From positions 237,517-301,516 of the forward strand of contig NZ_JAMXLX010000007.1 of NCBI RefSeq assembly GCF_024055605.1: 64,000 nt of DNA. The letters run 5' to 3'. The translations under genes and the position numbers were made by a program. Below the pieces are notes generated by a model, which did not search any database, was not told where the DNA came from, and saw only the letters and a list, made by a program, of their open reading frames with translations. Source of the DNA: Ciceribacter sichuanensis. Lineage in GTDB: Bacteria; Pseudomonadota; Alphaproteobacteria; Rhizobiales; Rhizobiaceae. Shown here piece by piece: positions 16,632-25,040 of the stretch. Each line of letters begins with the position of its first letter. Position 1 is the first letter of the stretch.

Positions 16632-17783
16632 TCAGTTGCTCCCGCTTGCAGCAGCCTGCGGCTTGCCCGCAGGCTCAGCGGCTATCTGAACCGTTGCACC
16701 GGGTGCGATCTTCTGGAAACCCGAGGTGATCAGCGCATCACCTGCCTTCAGTCCGCTGCTGGTTACCCAGAAATTGCCGGATCCGGTCAGAATGGTCAGC
16801 GGTCGCACCGCAACCTTGCCGTCTTCGACGATCCAGGCGAAGGCCTCGCCCTTGGCGTTGCGCATCACCGCGCTTTGCGGAACCAGCACGGCATCCTTTG
16901 CGGTATCCTGCGGCAGTTCGACCTCGACATAGAGGCCAGGCAGCAACAACTGGTCGGGATTGGCGAAGGTGATGCGCAGCGTGACCATGCCGGTGGTCGG
17001 CTCGACCTGCGGTTCGGCGGCCTTGAGATCACCCTTCAGCGGATAGGCCTCTCCGTTCGGAAGGATCATCGTGGCGACGCCGGAAGCGCGTGCGGAGCCG
17101 GACTTGTTCAGGGAGTTCCAGCGCAGGAGGTCGGTCGCCGACTGCGTGACGTCGACATAGATCGGGTCGAGCGCGCGGATCGTGGTCAGTGCCGTTGTCT
17201 GCTGAGCAGCGACCAGCGCACCGGGCGTCGTCTGGGAGAAGCCGATCGCCCCGGTGATCGGAGCGCGGACGATGGTCCGGTCGAGATCGATTTCCGCCGT
17301 CGTGAGTTCCGCGCGCGCGACCTGAAGCGCCGCATCGGCCTTGCTTCGCTCCGCAACCTTGGTGTCACGGTTCGATGCGGTACCACTCTTGTTGGCGAAA
17401 AGCTCTTCCGCGCGGCGGGCCTCGATCACGGCGAGATCATAGTTTGCCTGCGCCTGCGCTACTGCCGCCTTGGCCGATGCGACGGCGGCGACATAGGTCT
17501 CGTCTTCGATCTTGTAAAGCGGCTCGCCTGCCTCGACACGGACGCCTTCCTCGAACTGCCGGTCACGGATGATGCCCGAAACCTGCGGTCGAACCTCGGC
17601 GACCGTGGAAGCCTTGACGCGTCCGGGCAAGCGGGCAGTCAGCGTGAAATCCTCAACCTTCACCTTTTCGACCGTGACCGAAGGCAAGGGCTGCTGCTGG
17701 GCGTGGCCGGCAACAGGAAGAGTGCCGATCAGAGCAGCAAGCGTGACGCATCGTCCGATCGTCCATATGGCATTGCTAGACAT
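16632..17783 (-). CDS. RND efflux periplasmic adaptor (membrane fusion protein)
   Basis: About 383 residues. ATG at 17783 follows AAGG at a spacing of seven and opens a signal peptide ending PVAGHA before QQQPLPSVTVEKV, so the much longer open frame to 18086 is not used. Lipoyl-like halves (RLPGRVKASTVAEVRPQVSG and RTIVRAPITGAIGFS) flank a coiled coil rich in Ala/Glu/Lys (about 95-160), then beta-barrel and membrane-proximal domains. No lipobox Cys is evident. Stop and pump start are two bases apart, so the two genes are one operon. Confidence 0.93.
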   Translation of the reverse strand: MSSNAIWTIGRCVTLAALIGTLPVAGHAQQQPLPSVTVEKVKVEDFTLTARLPGRVKASTVAEVRPQVSGIIRDRQFEEGVRVEAGEPLYKIEDETYVAAVASAKAAVAQAQANYDLAVIEARRAEELFANKSGTASNRDTKVAERSKADAALQVARAELTTAEIDLDRTIVRAPITGAIGFSQTTPGALVAAQQTTALTTIRALDPIYVDVTQSATDLLRWNSLNKSGSARASGVATMILPNGEAYPLKGDLKAAEPQVEPTTGMVTLRITFANPDQLLLPGLYVEVELPQDTAKDAVLVPQSAVMRNAKGEAFAWIVEDGKVAVRPLTILTGSGNFWVTSSGLKAGDALITSGFQKIAPGATVQIAAEPAGKPQAAASGSN

Positions 17784-18265
17784 ATCTAACCTTTCTGTAG
17801 GGAATTTATTCGCGGGGTGGCGTTGCATCCTGGGCTCGTCTCTTGACCGGCCAGTCATGAACACCTTTTCGGCAAAGTCTGGTTCACCCCGACATAGATG
17901 ATCCTGCATGTAAAAGGGCTGCGTGTCGGCGCGGCCATGGGCAGGCATTTCCGTGTAATCAGGCGAGAGCGCACAGACGAACCGTCCCCACCCGGATTTC
18001 TCCGACCGGCTCGCCTCTCCGGAAGAGAGATCCTCCCCCAGGGGAACTGCTCTCGGGCAAGCCTCGACGGCGGCCACGCTGCGCATGGCGAGAACTCGCT
18101 TTCACCATCGAAGTGCTTCGCCATCGAGACATCCTTTTCCACCCCCGAAGTCTGGCGGGCGTCCCTGCCAAGGGATGCCCGGATGCGAATGGAGCGGCGC
18201 AATAACAAGCACCGGACATAAACGGCAATCGTTCACAGACTCCCGCTTATGTCCGGTATCGAACT
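17784..18265 (-). other. Long leader region of the RND operon
   Basis: About 480 bases lie between the probable promoter and the adaptor start. The only frame with a good ribosome site is 17855-18124 on the minus strand (AAAAGGA before ATG; 89 codons, starting MAKHFDGESEF), which has no recognisable relative and may be chance or a remnant gene. Otherwise nothing is identified. Confidence 0.4.
18211..18257. repeat. 11-base inverted repeat in the RND operon leader
   Basis: ACCGGACATAA (18211-18221) and its exact complement TTATGTCCGGT (18247-18257), separated by 25 bases. On the minus strand it lies right at the expected transcription start, so it could be a 5-prime hairpin or a second regulator site. 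Confidence 0.65.
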
Positions 18266-18294
18266 TAATAGTATACATACGTAGCGTCTGTAAA
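18265..18294 (-). promoter_or_regulatory. Promoter and TetR operator of the RND operon
   Basis: Minus-strand -35 TTTACA (18289-18294) with a -10 at 17-18 bases (CTATTA or TATTAA, 18265-18271). The -35/spacer is overlapped by TACATACG-TAG-CGTCTGTA (18274-18292), an 8-3-8 inverted repeat with one mismatched pair. Half-sites, spacing and placement match the element at 12214-12232. Confidence 0.65.
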
Positions 18295-18381
18295 GGTGGA
18301 TTTTTCTCACGATTGCGCGATCTGCAGAGACAGCACCGCTACTTCGCTGACAGCGCGATATTCCCTTCTTCATAGGGTAGG

Positions 18382-19104
18382 TCAGGTGATGTCCGGCTCA
18401 ATCTGTTCATCCTGCGGCTCTTCAGCCTGCTCTTCGGGCTCATCGTCCACATCATCAACACGCCGACTAAGCAAGCCCGCATCCTCGAGCGCCTCGATAT
18501 CCGGCAGGTCACGAAGGGTCTCGAAACCATAGGCGGAGAGAAAGTGCTTGGTGGTAACATAAGTATAGGGTGCACCCGGTGCCGGGCTACGCGGTCCGGA
18601 AGCGACGAAGCCGGCGGCACGCAAGGCACCGATCGTGTCGCGTGAGATTTCCTTGCCGAAAATCTTGCCGAGTTCCGCGCGCGTGACCGGCTGGAAATAG
18701 CCAACCGCCATCAACACCATCGCCTCGAATTCCGAAAGCGTTGGGGTGCCCGACCGGGCAGGTACCGACGAAGCGCGAATTGAATCGGCATAGCGCGACC
18801 GCGTGCGATGCTGCCAGCCGCCCGCAACAGCGACGAGTTCGTAAGGACGGCTGCGCAACTCCTCCTGCAAGTCGTCGATTAGAAGATCGATACTGCAATC
18901 TCTCCCCACCACTCTTGCCAGCGTCTCGCGCGTCACCGGTTCGGCGGATGCGAAAATAACCGCCTCGATTCGCAACATCCATTCGCGCCAGCGTAGATCC
19001 GGCGGAAGATCCTCCAGCTCCCGGTCGAGCAGCACCTCGTCCCTTGCCTTCGGCCTGCCCCGCCCCTGCGCGGACTTGGCTAGGTTCGATCCAGCCATGG
19101 TCAC
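18382..19104 (-). CDS. ScpB-like protein (plasmid-borne)
   Basis: A 240-residue protein with two winged-helix-like units, resembling the kleisin-binding subunit ScpB of the SMC-ScpAB chromosome condensation complex. Visible are [24 protein letters not shown] (about 44-67) and the second unit with [30 protein letters not shown] and [26 protein letters not shown]. The C-terminus is strongly acidic. It overlaps the DUF1403 gene by four bases (ATGA). No scpA or smc gene is in the window, so it may act alone or with chromosomal partners in replicon maintenance (inference). Confidence 0.82.
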   Translation of the reverse strand: MTMAGSNLAKSAQGRGRPKARDEVLLDRELEDLPPDLRWREWMLRIEAVIFASAEPVTRETLARVVGRDCSIDLLIDDLQEELRSRPYELVAVAGGWQHRTRSRYADSIRASSVPARSGTPTLSEFEAMVLMAVGYFQPVTRAELGKIFGKEISRDTIGALRAAGFVASGPRSPAPGAPYTYVTTKHFLSAYGFETLRDLPDIEALEDAGLLSRRVDDVDDEPEEQAEEPQDEQIEPDIT

Positions 19105-20054
19105 AACCCGTAAATACGAAATGAGGATCGACCTGAGAGCTCTCGAACGGCCTCGAAACTCTCAAGGCGTTCGAACAGTCTGGTACTCGCCCAGCGCGAC
19201 AGGTTCGTACCGGACGAGGAAGCGGCAACAGCGTCCTCCTCGAGCAACTTCCTGATGACGGCGTCACCGCCTTTTGTCCGAACTTTCGCGGCAACAGCAA
19301 GAAGCCGTTCGGCTCGGCGGGCGATGTCGCCCGCAGTCCTCAAAGACCTGCCCACGCCTTCGACAAGAGCAAGGCAGACCGCACGACCAAAAGCGTCCTC
19401 ACCAGGACGAACACGCCCCCTGCCCCCTATCGTCCGGAAAGCCGGACCATAACGCTCGGCCATCAACAAAGGCACGGGACGCTCCCATTTCAATCTTGCC
19501 GCCAACAGCCAGTCCGCCAGCCACCAGGCGAGTGTTTCCGCATCAGGACGTTCAGCGCAGATTGCCGTCACCAGCTCGGCCACGGCGAAGGGAACGGCCC
19601 GGCCGGATTGCAGCCCATCATCGAGATGGTCGACACAACGGATCAGCCGCTCATCCACGGAAAGACCAAGCTGTCCCACAATTTCGGCAATAACCTTCGA
19701 TGAGACCATGCCTTTCTGTCCGGCCAACCTTTTGAAGGCGAGAAACACCTTTCCCGCCGGCCCCGGATCGTCGCCTGCTGAAGTCAGCAGCACTGCATCG
19801 CGCAGTTCACTTTCAGCCTCCCTGCGACCCATCAGCCTTACCGCTTCCGCTGCACAAGCCAGCGCCTGACGGCTACGCCAGCACCCCGCCCATGCAGGTT
19901 CTGACCGAACGAGATCATCAATTGTTTTCAAGGCGATACCAGCCGAAAACGCCGCATCCGCTTCAATCGTTTCACGCCCGCGCGAGCCCCCCCACCCAGG
20001 AAGATGGAATGACAGGGAGGGGACAGAACTGGGTAAAGCCGGCAACGAATCCAT
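19101..20054 (-). CDS. DUF1403 family protein
   Basis: 317 residues, mostly helical, of the uncharacterised DUF1403 family, which I know chiefly from rhizobial plasmids next to scpB-like genes. Conserved-looking segments are [39 protein letters not shown] and [23 protein letters not shown]. No catalytic motif or membrane segment is seen. Translationally coupled to the ScpB-like gene, so the two likely form one complex or pathway. Promoter probably lies near the palindrome at 20134-20158. Confidence 0.82.
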   Translation of the reverse strand: MDSLPALPSSVPSLSFHLPGWGGSRGRETIEADAAFSAGIALKTIDDLVRSEPAWAGCWRSRQALACAAEAVRLMGRREAESELRDAVLLTSAGDDPGPAGKVFLAFKRLAGQKGMVSSKVIAEIVGQLGLSVDERLIRCVDHLDDGLQSGRAVPFAVAELVTAICAERPDAETLAWWLADWLLAARLKWERPVPLLMAERYGPAFRTIGGRGRVRPGEDAFGRAVCLALVEGVGRSLRTAGDIARRAERLLAVAAKVRTKGGDAVIRKLLEEDAVAASSSGTNLSRWASTRLFERLESFEAVRELSGRSSFRIYGL

Positions 20055-20133
20055 GTCGGAGAGGCTACACCGAACGCGCGGTTAATACCAATGTTTTCAG
20101 ACAAAACCGCACAGTTTGTACTCATCGCATAAT

Positions 20134-20158
20134 GATCGATAATGTTGCATTATCGATC
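20134..20158. promoter_or_regulatory. 25-base perfect palindrome (operator or partition site candidate)
   Basis: GATCGATAATG (20134-20144), TTG, CATTATCGATC (20148-20158): eleven perfect pairs. It lies 80 bases upstream of the DUF1403 start. It fits an operator for a dimeric regulator or a ParB/RepB-type centromere site; the sequence alone cannot tell which. Confidence 0.65.
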
Positions 20159-20375
20159 CTCGTCCTCTTTATATAGGGAAACGCCCGGATCATCGAGCAG
20201 AAGGGCGAAAATCGCTCCCAGACGTCTCTTGCTTCAATTCCCGGCATAGACGCATACGAGGACAAGCAGTCACGTCATCGAGCAGTTTTCCAAATCCAGG
20301 CCTCGACATCCGTCCTCAAACTTGCTCACGCCTCGTTTATCTGACGCCGCCTCGACGGAACCATTACATAGAGCT

Positions 20376-20393
20376 CACTACACGCTTGTAGTG
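20376..20393. promoter_or_regulatory. Inverted repeat upstream of the hydroxylase gene
   Basis: CACTACA (20376-20382), CGCT, TGTAGTG (20387-20393), ending 29 bases before the likely ATG at 20423. Placement fits an operator overlapping the transcription start; the regulator is unknown. Confidence 0.5.
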
Positions 20394-20422
20394 TGGATGA
20401 GACCAGCGGATTAGGGACTTCG

Positions 20423-21214
20423 ATGGATATTCTGACTTCGCTCTCTGAAGCTGAGGGCTGGAAGGCTAGTATCACTGCGTTTGCATTGATCTACGGCGCA
20501 GTTGTCACCGTCCTAATCATTGTACTTGTGATTGTCGGGCTGTTTTTCGAAATAATGAACAGCCGCCGTCCTGAACGCTGGATACAGAAGGACCGCCGCA
20601 ACCGTCGCAAATGGAAAGAACTGACCCATGCTCCGGGGCCGATCGCCGTTATCGCGTTCTGCGTCTCCCGAGGTATTTTCGCCCAGTTGCAGGGATGGAC
20701 GATCACGCCTTTGACGTTGAGCTGTTGGAGCGTGCCGCTGTCACCCGGAATTTCGATCGTTCTTTATGATGCGTGGTTTTATCGGATCCACAGGCTTCTG
20801 CATTGGCGGCCGATGTATCGTTTTCACGCGCTGAACCACAAAAGCGTCGCCCCTTCAGTGTGGACCAATCATTATGAATCGCTCACTGAGGCGTTCCTGA
20901 ATCAGGCCTTCTACATCATCGTTCCGTTCATCCCTCCAATTCCCTGGCAGATAATGTTGGTACAGAAGCTTTATGATCAGGTTAGCGGCATGCTCGGCCA
21001 CGCCGGGTTCGATCATTTCGCCTCCCTAGCCGGGCGTTCGCCTTTTCCTCTAGCGAGCAAAGTGTTCCACAATCGGCACCACCGACATTTCAGATACAAT
21101 TATGGCTTCACCTTCTCATGGTGGGACCGATTGATCGGAACAATCCATCCGACATATGACGAAACACTCGCCAGTTTCGAACCAGGCACCAAGGTCCTCC
21201 CCGCGACCAAGTGA
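20423..21214 (+). CDS. Fatty acid hydroxylase / sterol desaturase superfamily enzyme
   Basis: A 263-residue integral membrane di-iron enzyme. The three His clusters of the superfamily are present: HRLLH, HALNH and HNRHH-RH, with long hydrophobic stretches around VVTVLIIVLVIVGLFF and FYIIVPFIPPIPW. Such enzymes hydroxylate or desaturate fatty acyl, sterol, carotenoid or sphingoid lipids at the membrane. ATG at 20423 is used; a GTG at 20393 in frame is possible. It sits alone between plasmid maintenance genes, so its substrate cannot be guessed from neighbours. Confidence 0.85.
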   Translation: MDILTSLSEAEGWKASITAFALIYGAVVTVLIIVLVIVGLFFEIMNSRRPERWIQKDRRNRRKWKELTHAPGPIAVIAFCVSRGIFAQLQGWTITPLTLSCWSVPLSPGISIVLYDAWFYRIHRLLHWRPMYRFHALNHKSVAPSVWTNHYESLTEAFLNQAFYIIVPFIPPIPWQIMLVQKLYDQVSGMLGHAGFDHFASLAGRSPFPLASKVFHNRHHRHFRYNYGFTFSWWDRLIGTIHPTYDETLASFEPGTKVLPATK

Positions 21215-21400
21215 TACCAACGAACTGCGCTAATCCGGCTTGCCATTCTGGTTCATCAGTCGTCATCGCGTCGGACAATATAACCCGAGCGCCAATCAAC
21301 TTGTCACTCTCTCCGTCAACCCTTAATCTGGAGCAAATCACCTGCCAACACGCAGGGCATAAGCGTCCGCGGTTTTGAGACGCGCAGCAACCCATACAAA

Positions 21401-22513
21401 ATGGTCCGAATGGAAAACTCGAACAAAGACCATCTCCTCCCCTCCCCGGCTCCATTGGCAGGAGCTGAAGCAGTGTCCGCTCAGGAGCAGCCCGCGGCGG
21501 AAGAGGTGACCCCGCCGGTCGTTCTCTCATCGCACCTTGAGCAGTTGACGGAACGCGCCCGCACCTATGTCGATGCGGCGAGTTCAGCGAATACCCGCCG
21601 CGCCTATGCCTCGGACTGGAAGCATTTTTCGGCATGGTGCCGAAGGCAAGGGCTCGCTCTTCTGCCGCCCAGTCCTCAGGTCGTGGGTCTCTACATCACC
21701 GCCTGTGCATCCGGTACGGTCGAACGCGGGGTAAAGCCCAATTCTGTCTCGACGATCGAAAGACGGCTTTCCTCCCTTTCCTGGAACTACGCGCAGCGTG
21801 GTCTCTCTCTCGACCGCAGAGACCGACACATCGCCACGGTTCTCGCCGGTATCCGCAACACCCACGCGGCTCCACCACGGCAGAAGGAAGCGATCCTGCC
21901 AGAGGACATCATCGCCATGCTGGAGACCCTCGACCGCGGTACCCTGAGAGGCTTGCGCGACCGCGCCATGCTGCTGCTTGGCTTTGCCGGCGGCTTGCGC
22001 CGTTCCGAAATTGTCGGCCTCGATCTCGGCCGCGACCAGACGGAAGACGGCAAGGGCTGGATCGAAATTCTCGACAAGGGCATGCTCGTCACCCTGCGCG
22101 GCAAGACCGGCTGGCGGGAGGTCGAAGTCGGCCGAGGATCCGCAGATACCACCTGCCCCATCGCGGCGATAGAGACCTGGGTCAAGTTTGCGCGGCTGGC
22201 AAAAGGCCCCCTCTTCCGTCGGGTAACCGGACAGGGAAAATCCGTTGGTGCCGATCGCCTCAACGATCAGGAAGTTGCCCGGCTGGTGAAGAGAACGGCT
22301 ATGGCCGCCGGCGTCCGCGGCGATCTTTCCGAGGCCGAACGCCAGCAGAAGTTTGCCGGCCATTCCCTCCGTGCCGGTCTCGCCTCCTCTGCGGAAGTCG
22401 ATGAGCGCTACGTCCAGAAACAGCTCGGCCATGCTTCCGCGGAAATGACCCGGCGCTATCAGCGTCGCCGTGATCGCTTCCGCATCAACCTCACGAAAGC
22501 CGCGGGGCTCTGA
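21401..22513 (+). CDS. Tyrosine recombinase / site-specific integrase
   Basis: 370 residues. N-terminal SAM-like core-binding domain (SANTRRAYASDWKHFSAWC, about 61-80) and a full catalytic set: Arg200 in GGLRRSE, Lys235 in GKTG, His321-x-x-Arg324 in HSLRAG, His344 in LGH and nucleophile Tyr353 in TRRYQRR. The first 45 residues are a low-complexity extension; ATG at 21410 is an alternative start. Lying beside repC, it is more likely a plasmid multimer-resolution recombinase than a phage integrase, as no phage or integrative element genes are near. No attachment site was identified. Confidence 0.9.
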   Translation: MVRMENSNKDHLLPSPAPLAGAEAVSAQEQPAAEEVTPPVVLSSHLEQLTERARTYVDAASSANTRRAYASDWKHFSAWCRRQGLALLPPSPQVVGLYITACASGTVERGVKPNSVSTIERRLSSLSWNYAQRGLSLDRRDRHIATVLAGIRNTHAAPPRQKEAILPEDIIAMLETLDRGTLRGLRDRAMLLLGFAGGLRRSEIVGLDLGRDQTEDGKGWIEILDKGMLVTLRGKTGWREVEVGRGSADTTCPIAAIETWVKFARLAKGPLFRRVTGQGKSVGADRLNDQEVARLVKRTAMAAGVRGDLSEAERQQKFAGHSLRAGLASSAEVDERYVQKQLGHASAEMTRRYQRRRDRFRINLTKAAGL

Positions 22514-22634
22514 TCCGCTTCGGCGGCTTTCTCGCAGGCGTTCCTGGCGCATCGCTATATCTCAGCCCCCCTGCGAACGCATGTCACGCAGATCAACGGC
22601 TTGGCTCCACGCGACGCGATATGTCTTCCCATGC

Positions 22635-23849
22635 CTAGGAAGCCCTTGTCGCCGGGGCCGGATTTGCTCTGGCGAGCGCCATGATCATCGGTCCCAGAGA
22701 AAACTCGCCGCGCGCGGCCTTTCGAGTCAGATCCCGCAAATAGCCGCCCGGGGAATTGATATGCCCCGCCCTTTCCAGAATGCAGGCCACGGCGACGGCA
22801 GCGTTTTCAGGCCCCATGACCTCGCAGGCTTCCTGAAAGGCCGACGGGCTTACCCCGAGCATGGATCGAACCACGACCGCCGCCGACATCAGGTCGCGCC
22901 AGTTCGTCACCCCGCCGCCTGGACCATAGGCAACAGCTTCAGGGCATGCCCTAAGCACCATGCCCAAGGGAAATGCCTTTACCGGCTCGCGCAAACGTAC
23001 CGGTTTTTCCGCCGGCGGCTCGTCCTGCTCATTGTCTGAGCGAGGTTCAAGTTCATGGATGGATTCGGTGTTTGAATTCTGTATGTGCTGACGATATTCG
23101 TCACCATTGGCGACGTTTTTTTGTGTTTTAAGCTGCGTTTCCAGAATGTTGACGACTTCCTGGTGCAGGAGTTCCAAATCTTCCCTTATGGCAGCCAGTT
23201 CCTCGAGGTTCTTCGCCCTACCTATGCCTCCGACCATCCCTATGTATCGGGCTTCAACCATCGCCCAATCCCCCGCAGCCCCTTCTTCCATCGCTACCGT
23301 GATCAGCTTGCGGATATCCCGCCGCAAAATCGTGATCTTTTCCCTATGCCGTTGAATGCTGCGCCGTTCGGCGACAACCTGCTGGGCGAGCAGCGCCAGT
23401 TCTTCGGAACGAGCCAGTAGCGGCGCCAAGCTGAAGCCATAGGCGTCCTCGATCGCTCCGCCATCGGACTTGCGCGCATAACGCTTACCGTTCGGGCTAT
23501 CCTTACGATGAACGAGACCCGCCTTGACGAGCAGAGCCAGATTTTCCCTGAGCGTTGTGCCGGCAATTCCGTTTGCACGAGCAGTCAACTGCGCATTCGA
23601 TGGAAAGACGATGAGATTATCATCCGCAGACAGATGGCCCTCCGGATAGAACGAAAGGAGCGCGTTAAGTACTGCAAGCGCACGGTCCCTGAGACCGAGC
23701 AGGGTACGGGCATCGCATGCATCGCGATAGACGCGCCATTTATCGACGGTCTTTCCCGCGGGTACATCTGCACTTTCCAACTGCCCCTTGATCAAGGCAA
23801 GCGTCATAGTTCGCCGCCCAAACGGCGTCGTTATAGTCTGACCTGGCAT
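22635..23849 (-). CDS. repC: RepC, replication initiator
   Basis: Replication initiator of repABC replicons, 404 residues, normal length. The N-terminal TTPFGRRTMTLALIKGQ is diagnostic, followed by CDARTLLGLRDRALAVLNALLSFYPE and the winged-helix segment VFPSNAQLTARANGIAGTTLRENLALLVKAGLVHRKDSPNGKRYARK. A hydrophilic linker (about 235-275) is AT-rich at DNA level and the C-terminal domain contains LGVSPSAFQEACEVMGPENAA. In the family RepC binds an origin within its own gene. Third gene of the operon, separated from repB by the 154-base region carrying the counter-transcribed RNA. Confidence 0.95.
   Translation of the reverse strand: MPGQTITTPFGRRTMTLALIKGQLESADVPAGKTVDKWRVYRDACDARTLLGLRDRALAVLNALLSFYPEGHLSADDNLIVFPSNAQLTARANGIAGTTLRENLALLVKAGLVHRKDSPNGKRYARKSDGGAIEDAYGFSLAPLLARSEELALLAQQVVAERRSIQRHREKITILRRDIRKLITVAMEEGAAGDWAMVEARYIGMVGGIGRAKNLEELAAIREDLELLHQEVVNILETQLKTQKNVANGDEYRQHIQNSNTESIHELEPRSDNEQDEPPAEKPVRLREPVKAFPLGMVLRACPEAVAYGPGGGVTNWRDLMSAAVVVRSMLGVSPSAFQEACEVMGPENAAVAVACILERAGHINSPGGYLRDLTRKAARGEFSLGPMIMALARANPAPATRAS
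23040..23130. other. Candidate replication origin inside repC (AT-rich stretch)
   Basis: Within the repC linker-coding part the sequence becomes distinctly AT-rich, with GGCGACG followed by a run of seven T and TGTTTTAAG near 23113-23132. In characterised repABC plasmids oriV lies in an AT-rich region in the middle of repC. This assignment is by analogy. Confidence 0.45.
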
Positions 23850-23943
23850 CTTCTCTTCACCTTCTTGCAGGCAAAAGAAATTAGTTCACCTGAACGGCGC
23901 CAAGACTCTTGACTATGATTCGCGGAAATGAGATTCTCAGGTT

Positions 23944-23996
23944 GCTACACAAGAGAAGGGCTTCCGCTACGGCAACGTTCGGGGGCCTTTTTTCTT
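23944..23996 (+). ncRNA. Counter-transcribed antisense RNA of repABC (incA/RepE type)
   Basis: The repB-repC gap carries, on the strand opposite repABC, a promoter-like TTGACT (23909-23914) with GATTCT 17 bases on (23932-23937) and, about 20 bases past the expected start, an intrinsic terminator. The predicted RNA is about 50 nucleotides, the size of the small antisense RNAs that repress repC in this plasmid family. The -10 match is weak; position and terminator carry the call. Confidence 0.75.
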
Positions 23997-23998
23997 TT
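23956..23998 (+). terminator. Intrinsic terminator of the antisense RNA
   Basis: AAGG-(G)-CTTCCG (23956-23966) pairs with CGGGGGCCTT (23980-23989) over a 13-base loop, with two G-T pairs and one bulge, followed by TTTTCTTTT. The same element on the repABC message lies just upstream of repC, where antisense pairing would alter its folding. Confidence 0.8.
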
Positions 23999-24003
23999 GC
24001 TGG

Positions 24004-24984
24004 TCAATCTCCTTCGTGGAAGCTCTGCTCCTGGAATTCGGCATAAAGCCGATCCAGATTATTCGAGAGAAACCGCCCGAAATCTCCCGCAGCTTTTGCC
24101 TTGAGCGACACGGTGCATGTTCTCCCGGTATTGATAATCTCGGCCGAGAGCCGCTGGTCCTTCGCCTGCCACGACTGCTTGAGGGCTGGCACAACCTTCT
24201 TCACCGGTTTTCCGGCCTTGTTCAGGGTTGCGACAAGCGCATTGAAGCGGTCATCGGATCCGAGTGCGGCAAAGTCCTCACTCTCGACCAGACCATCTAT
24301 CTTCTCCTGGGCACCGGCCTTGCCGATCAGTAAAGACAATTCCACCCAACGCTCGCGTCCAATGGACGGAGCAGCTCCGATATGGACGATCAAGCTTTCC
24401 GGAATGCGCTCGGTGACCGACGCCATCTTCGAGACGGCAGCAGCATTCGCGGCGAGTGCCGACGAAATCACCGCACGGTCATATCCAAGCTCGATAAGGC
24501 GTCGCGCAAATGCAGCCCGCTCGATGAAGGAGAGATTGGCACGTGCCGAGTTTTCCTGCCCCTGAGCGATGACATGCGTGCGGTCATCCAGCGGCTTGAC
24601 GACGGCCTTGACCTTGCGGCCTAACTCGCGGGCGACACGAAGACGCCGGTGGCCGAAAACCACCTGGTAACGGCCTGTCGCTGTCGGGTGAGGGCGCACC
24701 AGGATCGGTGTGTCCTGCCCCCGCTCTTCGATCGCCGCTTTCAGTTCTTCGAACTGTTCGCTGCCATCCTCCAACCGATCAGACACGAAGGACCCATCCA
24801 CGGTTTCCGGGTCGAGTTCGACGACAGCATCGCCTTCCAGGAATTTCTCGGCCTGCTTGGCCAGTTCATCCAACGAACGGATCATATTCTTGGATGCGCC
24901 GCGCATCGGATAATTGCCAGCGGCCGGCGAAGCTTCCGGCTCGTCGGCGTCGGTCAGGCCCGCCAAGAGGTTTTTACGCGCCAT
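24004..24984 (-). CDS. repB: RepB, ParB-like partition protein
   Basis: Centromere-binding protein of the repABC partition system, 326 residues. It begins MARKNLLAGL, as RepB proteins do. ParB-type N-domain: SVSDRLEDG-like block and QDTPILVRPHP-GRYQVVFGHRRLRVARELG (about 90-125). The central helix-turn-helix region is FARRLIELGYDRAVISSALAAN. It would bind parS and repress the operon together with RepA. 56 bases after repA; I did not find an obvious 16-base parS palindrome in the repA-repB gap. Confidence 0.95.
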   Translation of the reverse strand: MARKNLLAGLTDADEPEASPAAGNYPMRGASKNMIRSLDELAKQAEKFLEGDAVVELDPETVDGSFVSDRLEDGSEQFEELKAAIEERGQDTPILVRPHPTATGRYQVVFGHRRLRVARELGRKVKAVVKPLDDRTHVIAQGQENSARANLSFIERAAFARRLIELGYDRAVISSALAANAAAVSKMASVTERIPESLIVHIGAAPSIGRERWVELSLLIGKAGAQEKIDGLVESEDFAALGSDDRFNALVATLNKAGKPVKKVVPALKQSWQAKDQRLSAEIINTGRTCTVSLKAKAAGDFGRFLSNNLDRLYAEFQEQSFHEGD

Positions 24985-25040
24985 CCACTACTCCAATTCA
25001 AGGTAGATAACTGAAAACAAAAGCGAAATCTCCGTTTTTG

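Larger units (their letters stand above)
20055..20422. other. Divergent intergenic region with two palindromes
   Basis: Separates the DUF1403/ScpB operon (minus) from the fatty-acid-hydroxylase-type gene (plus). It is more AT-rich than its surroundings and contains the palindromes listed at 20134-20158 and 20376-20393. No gene was recognised. Confidence 0.5.

Noticed and set aside
14503..16689. A 728-codon open frame on the plus strand opposite the RND pump gene
   Set aside because: It is antisense to a pump gene with clear motifs; composition (His, Arg, Asp rich) is typical of the complement of GC-rich coding sequence.
17784..18086. N-terminal extension of the RND adaptor
   Set aside because: It would bury the signal peptide; the ATG at 17783 has a ribosome site and gives a normal adaptor.
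21401..22513. Phage or integrative element integrase
   Set aside because: No excisionase, phage genes, tRNA attachment site or flanking direct repeats are seen; position beside repC fits a plasmid resolution recombinase better.
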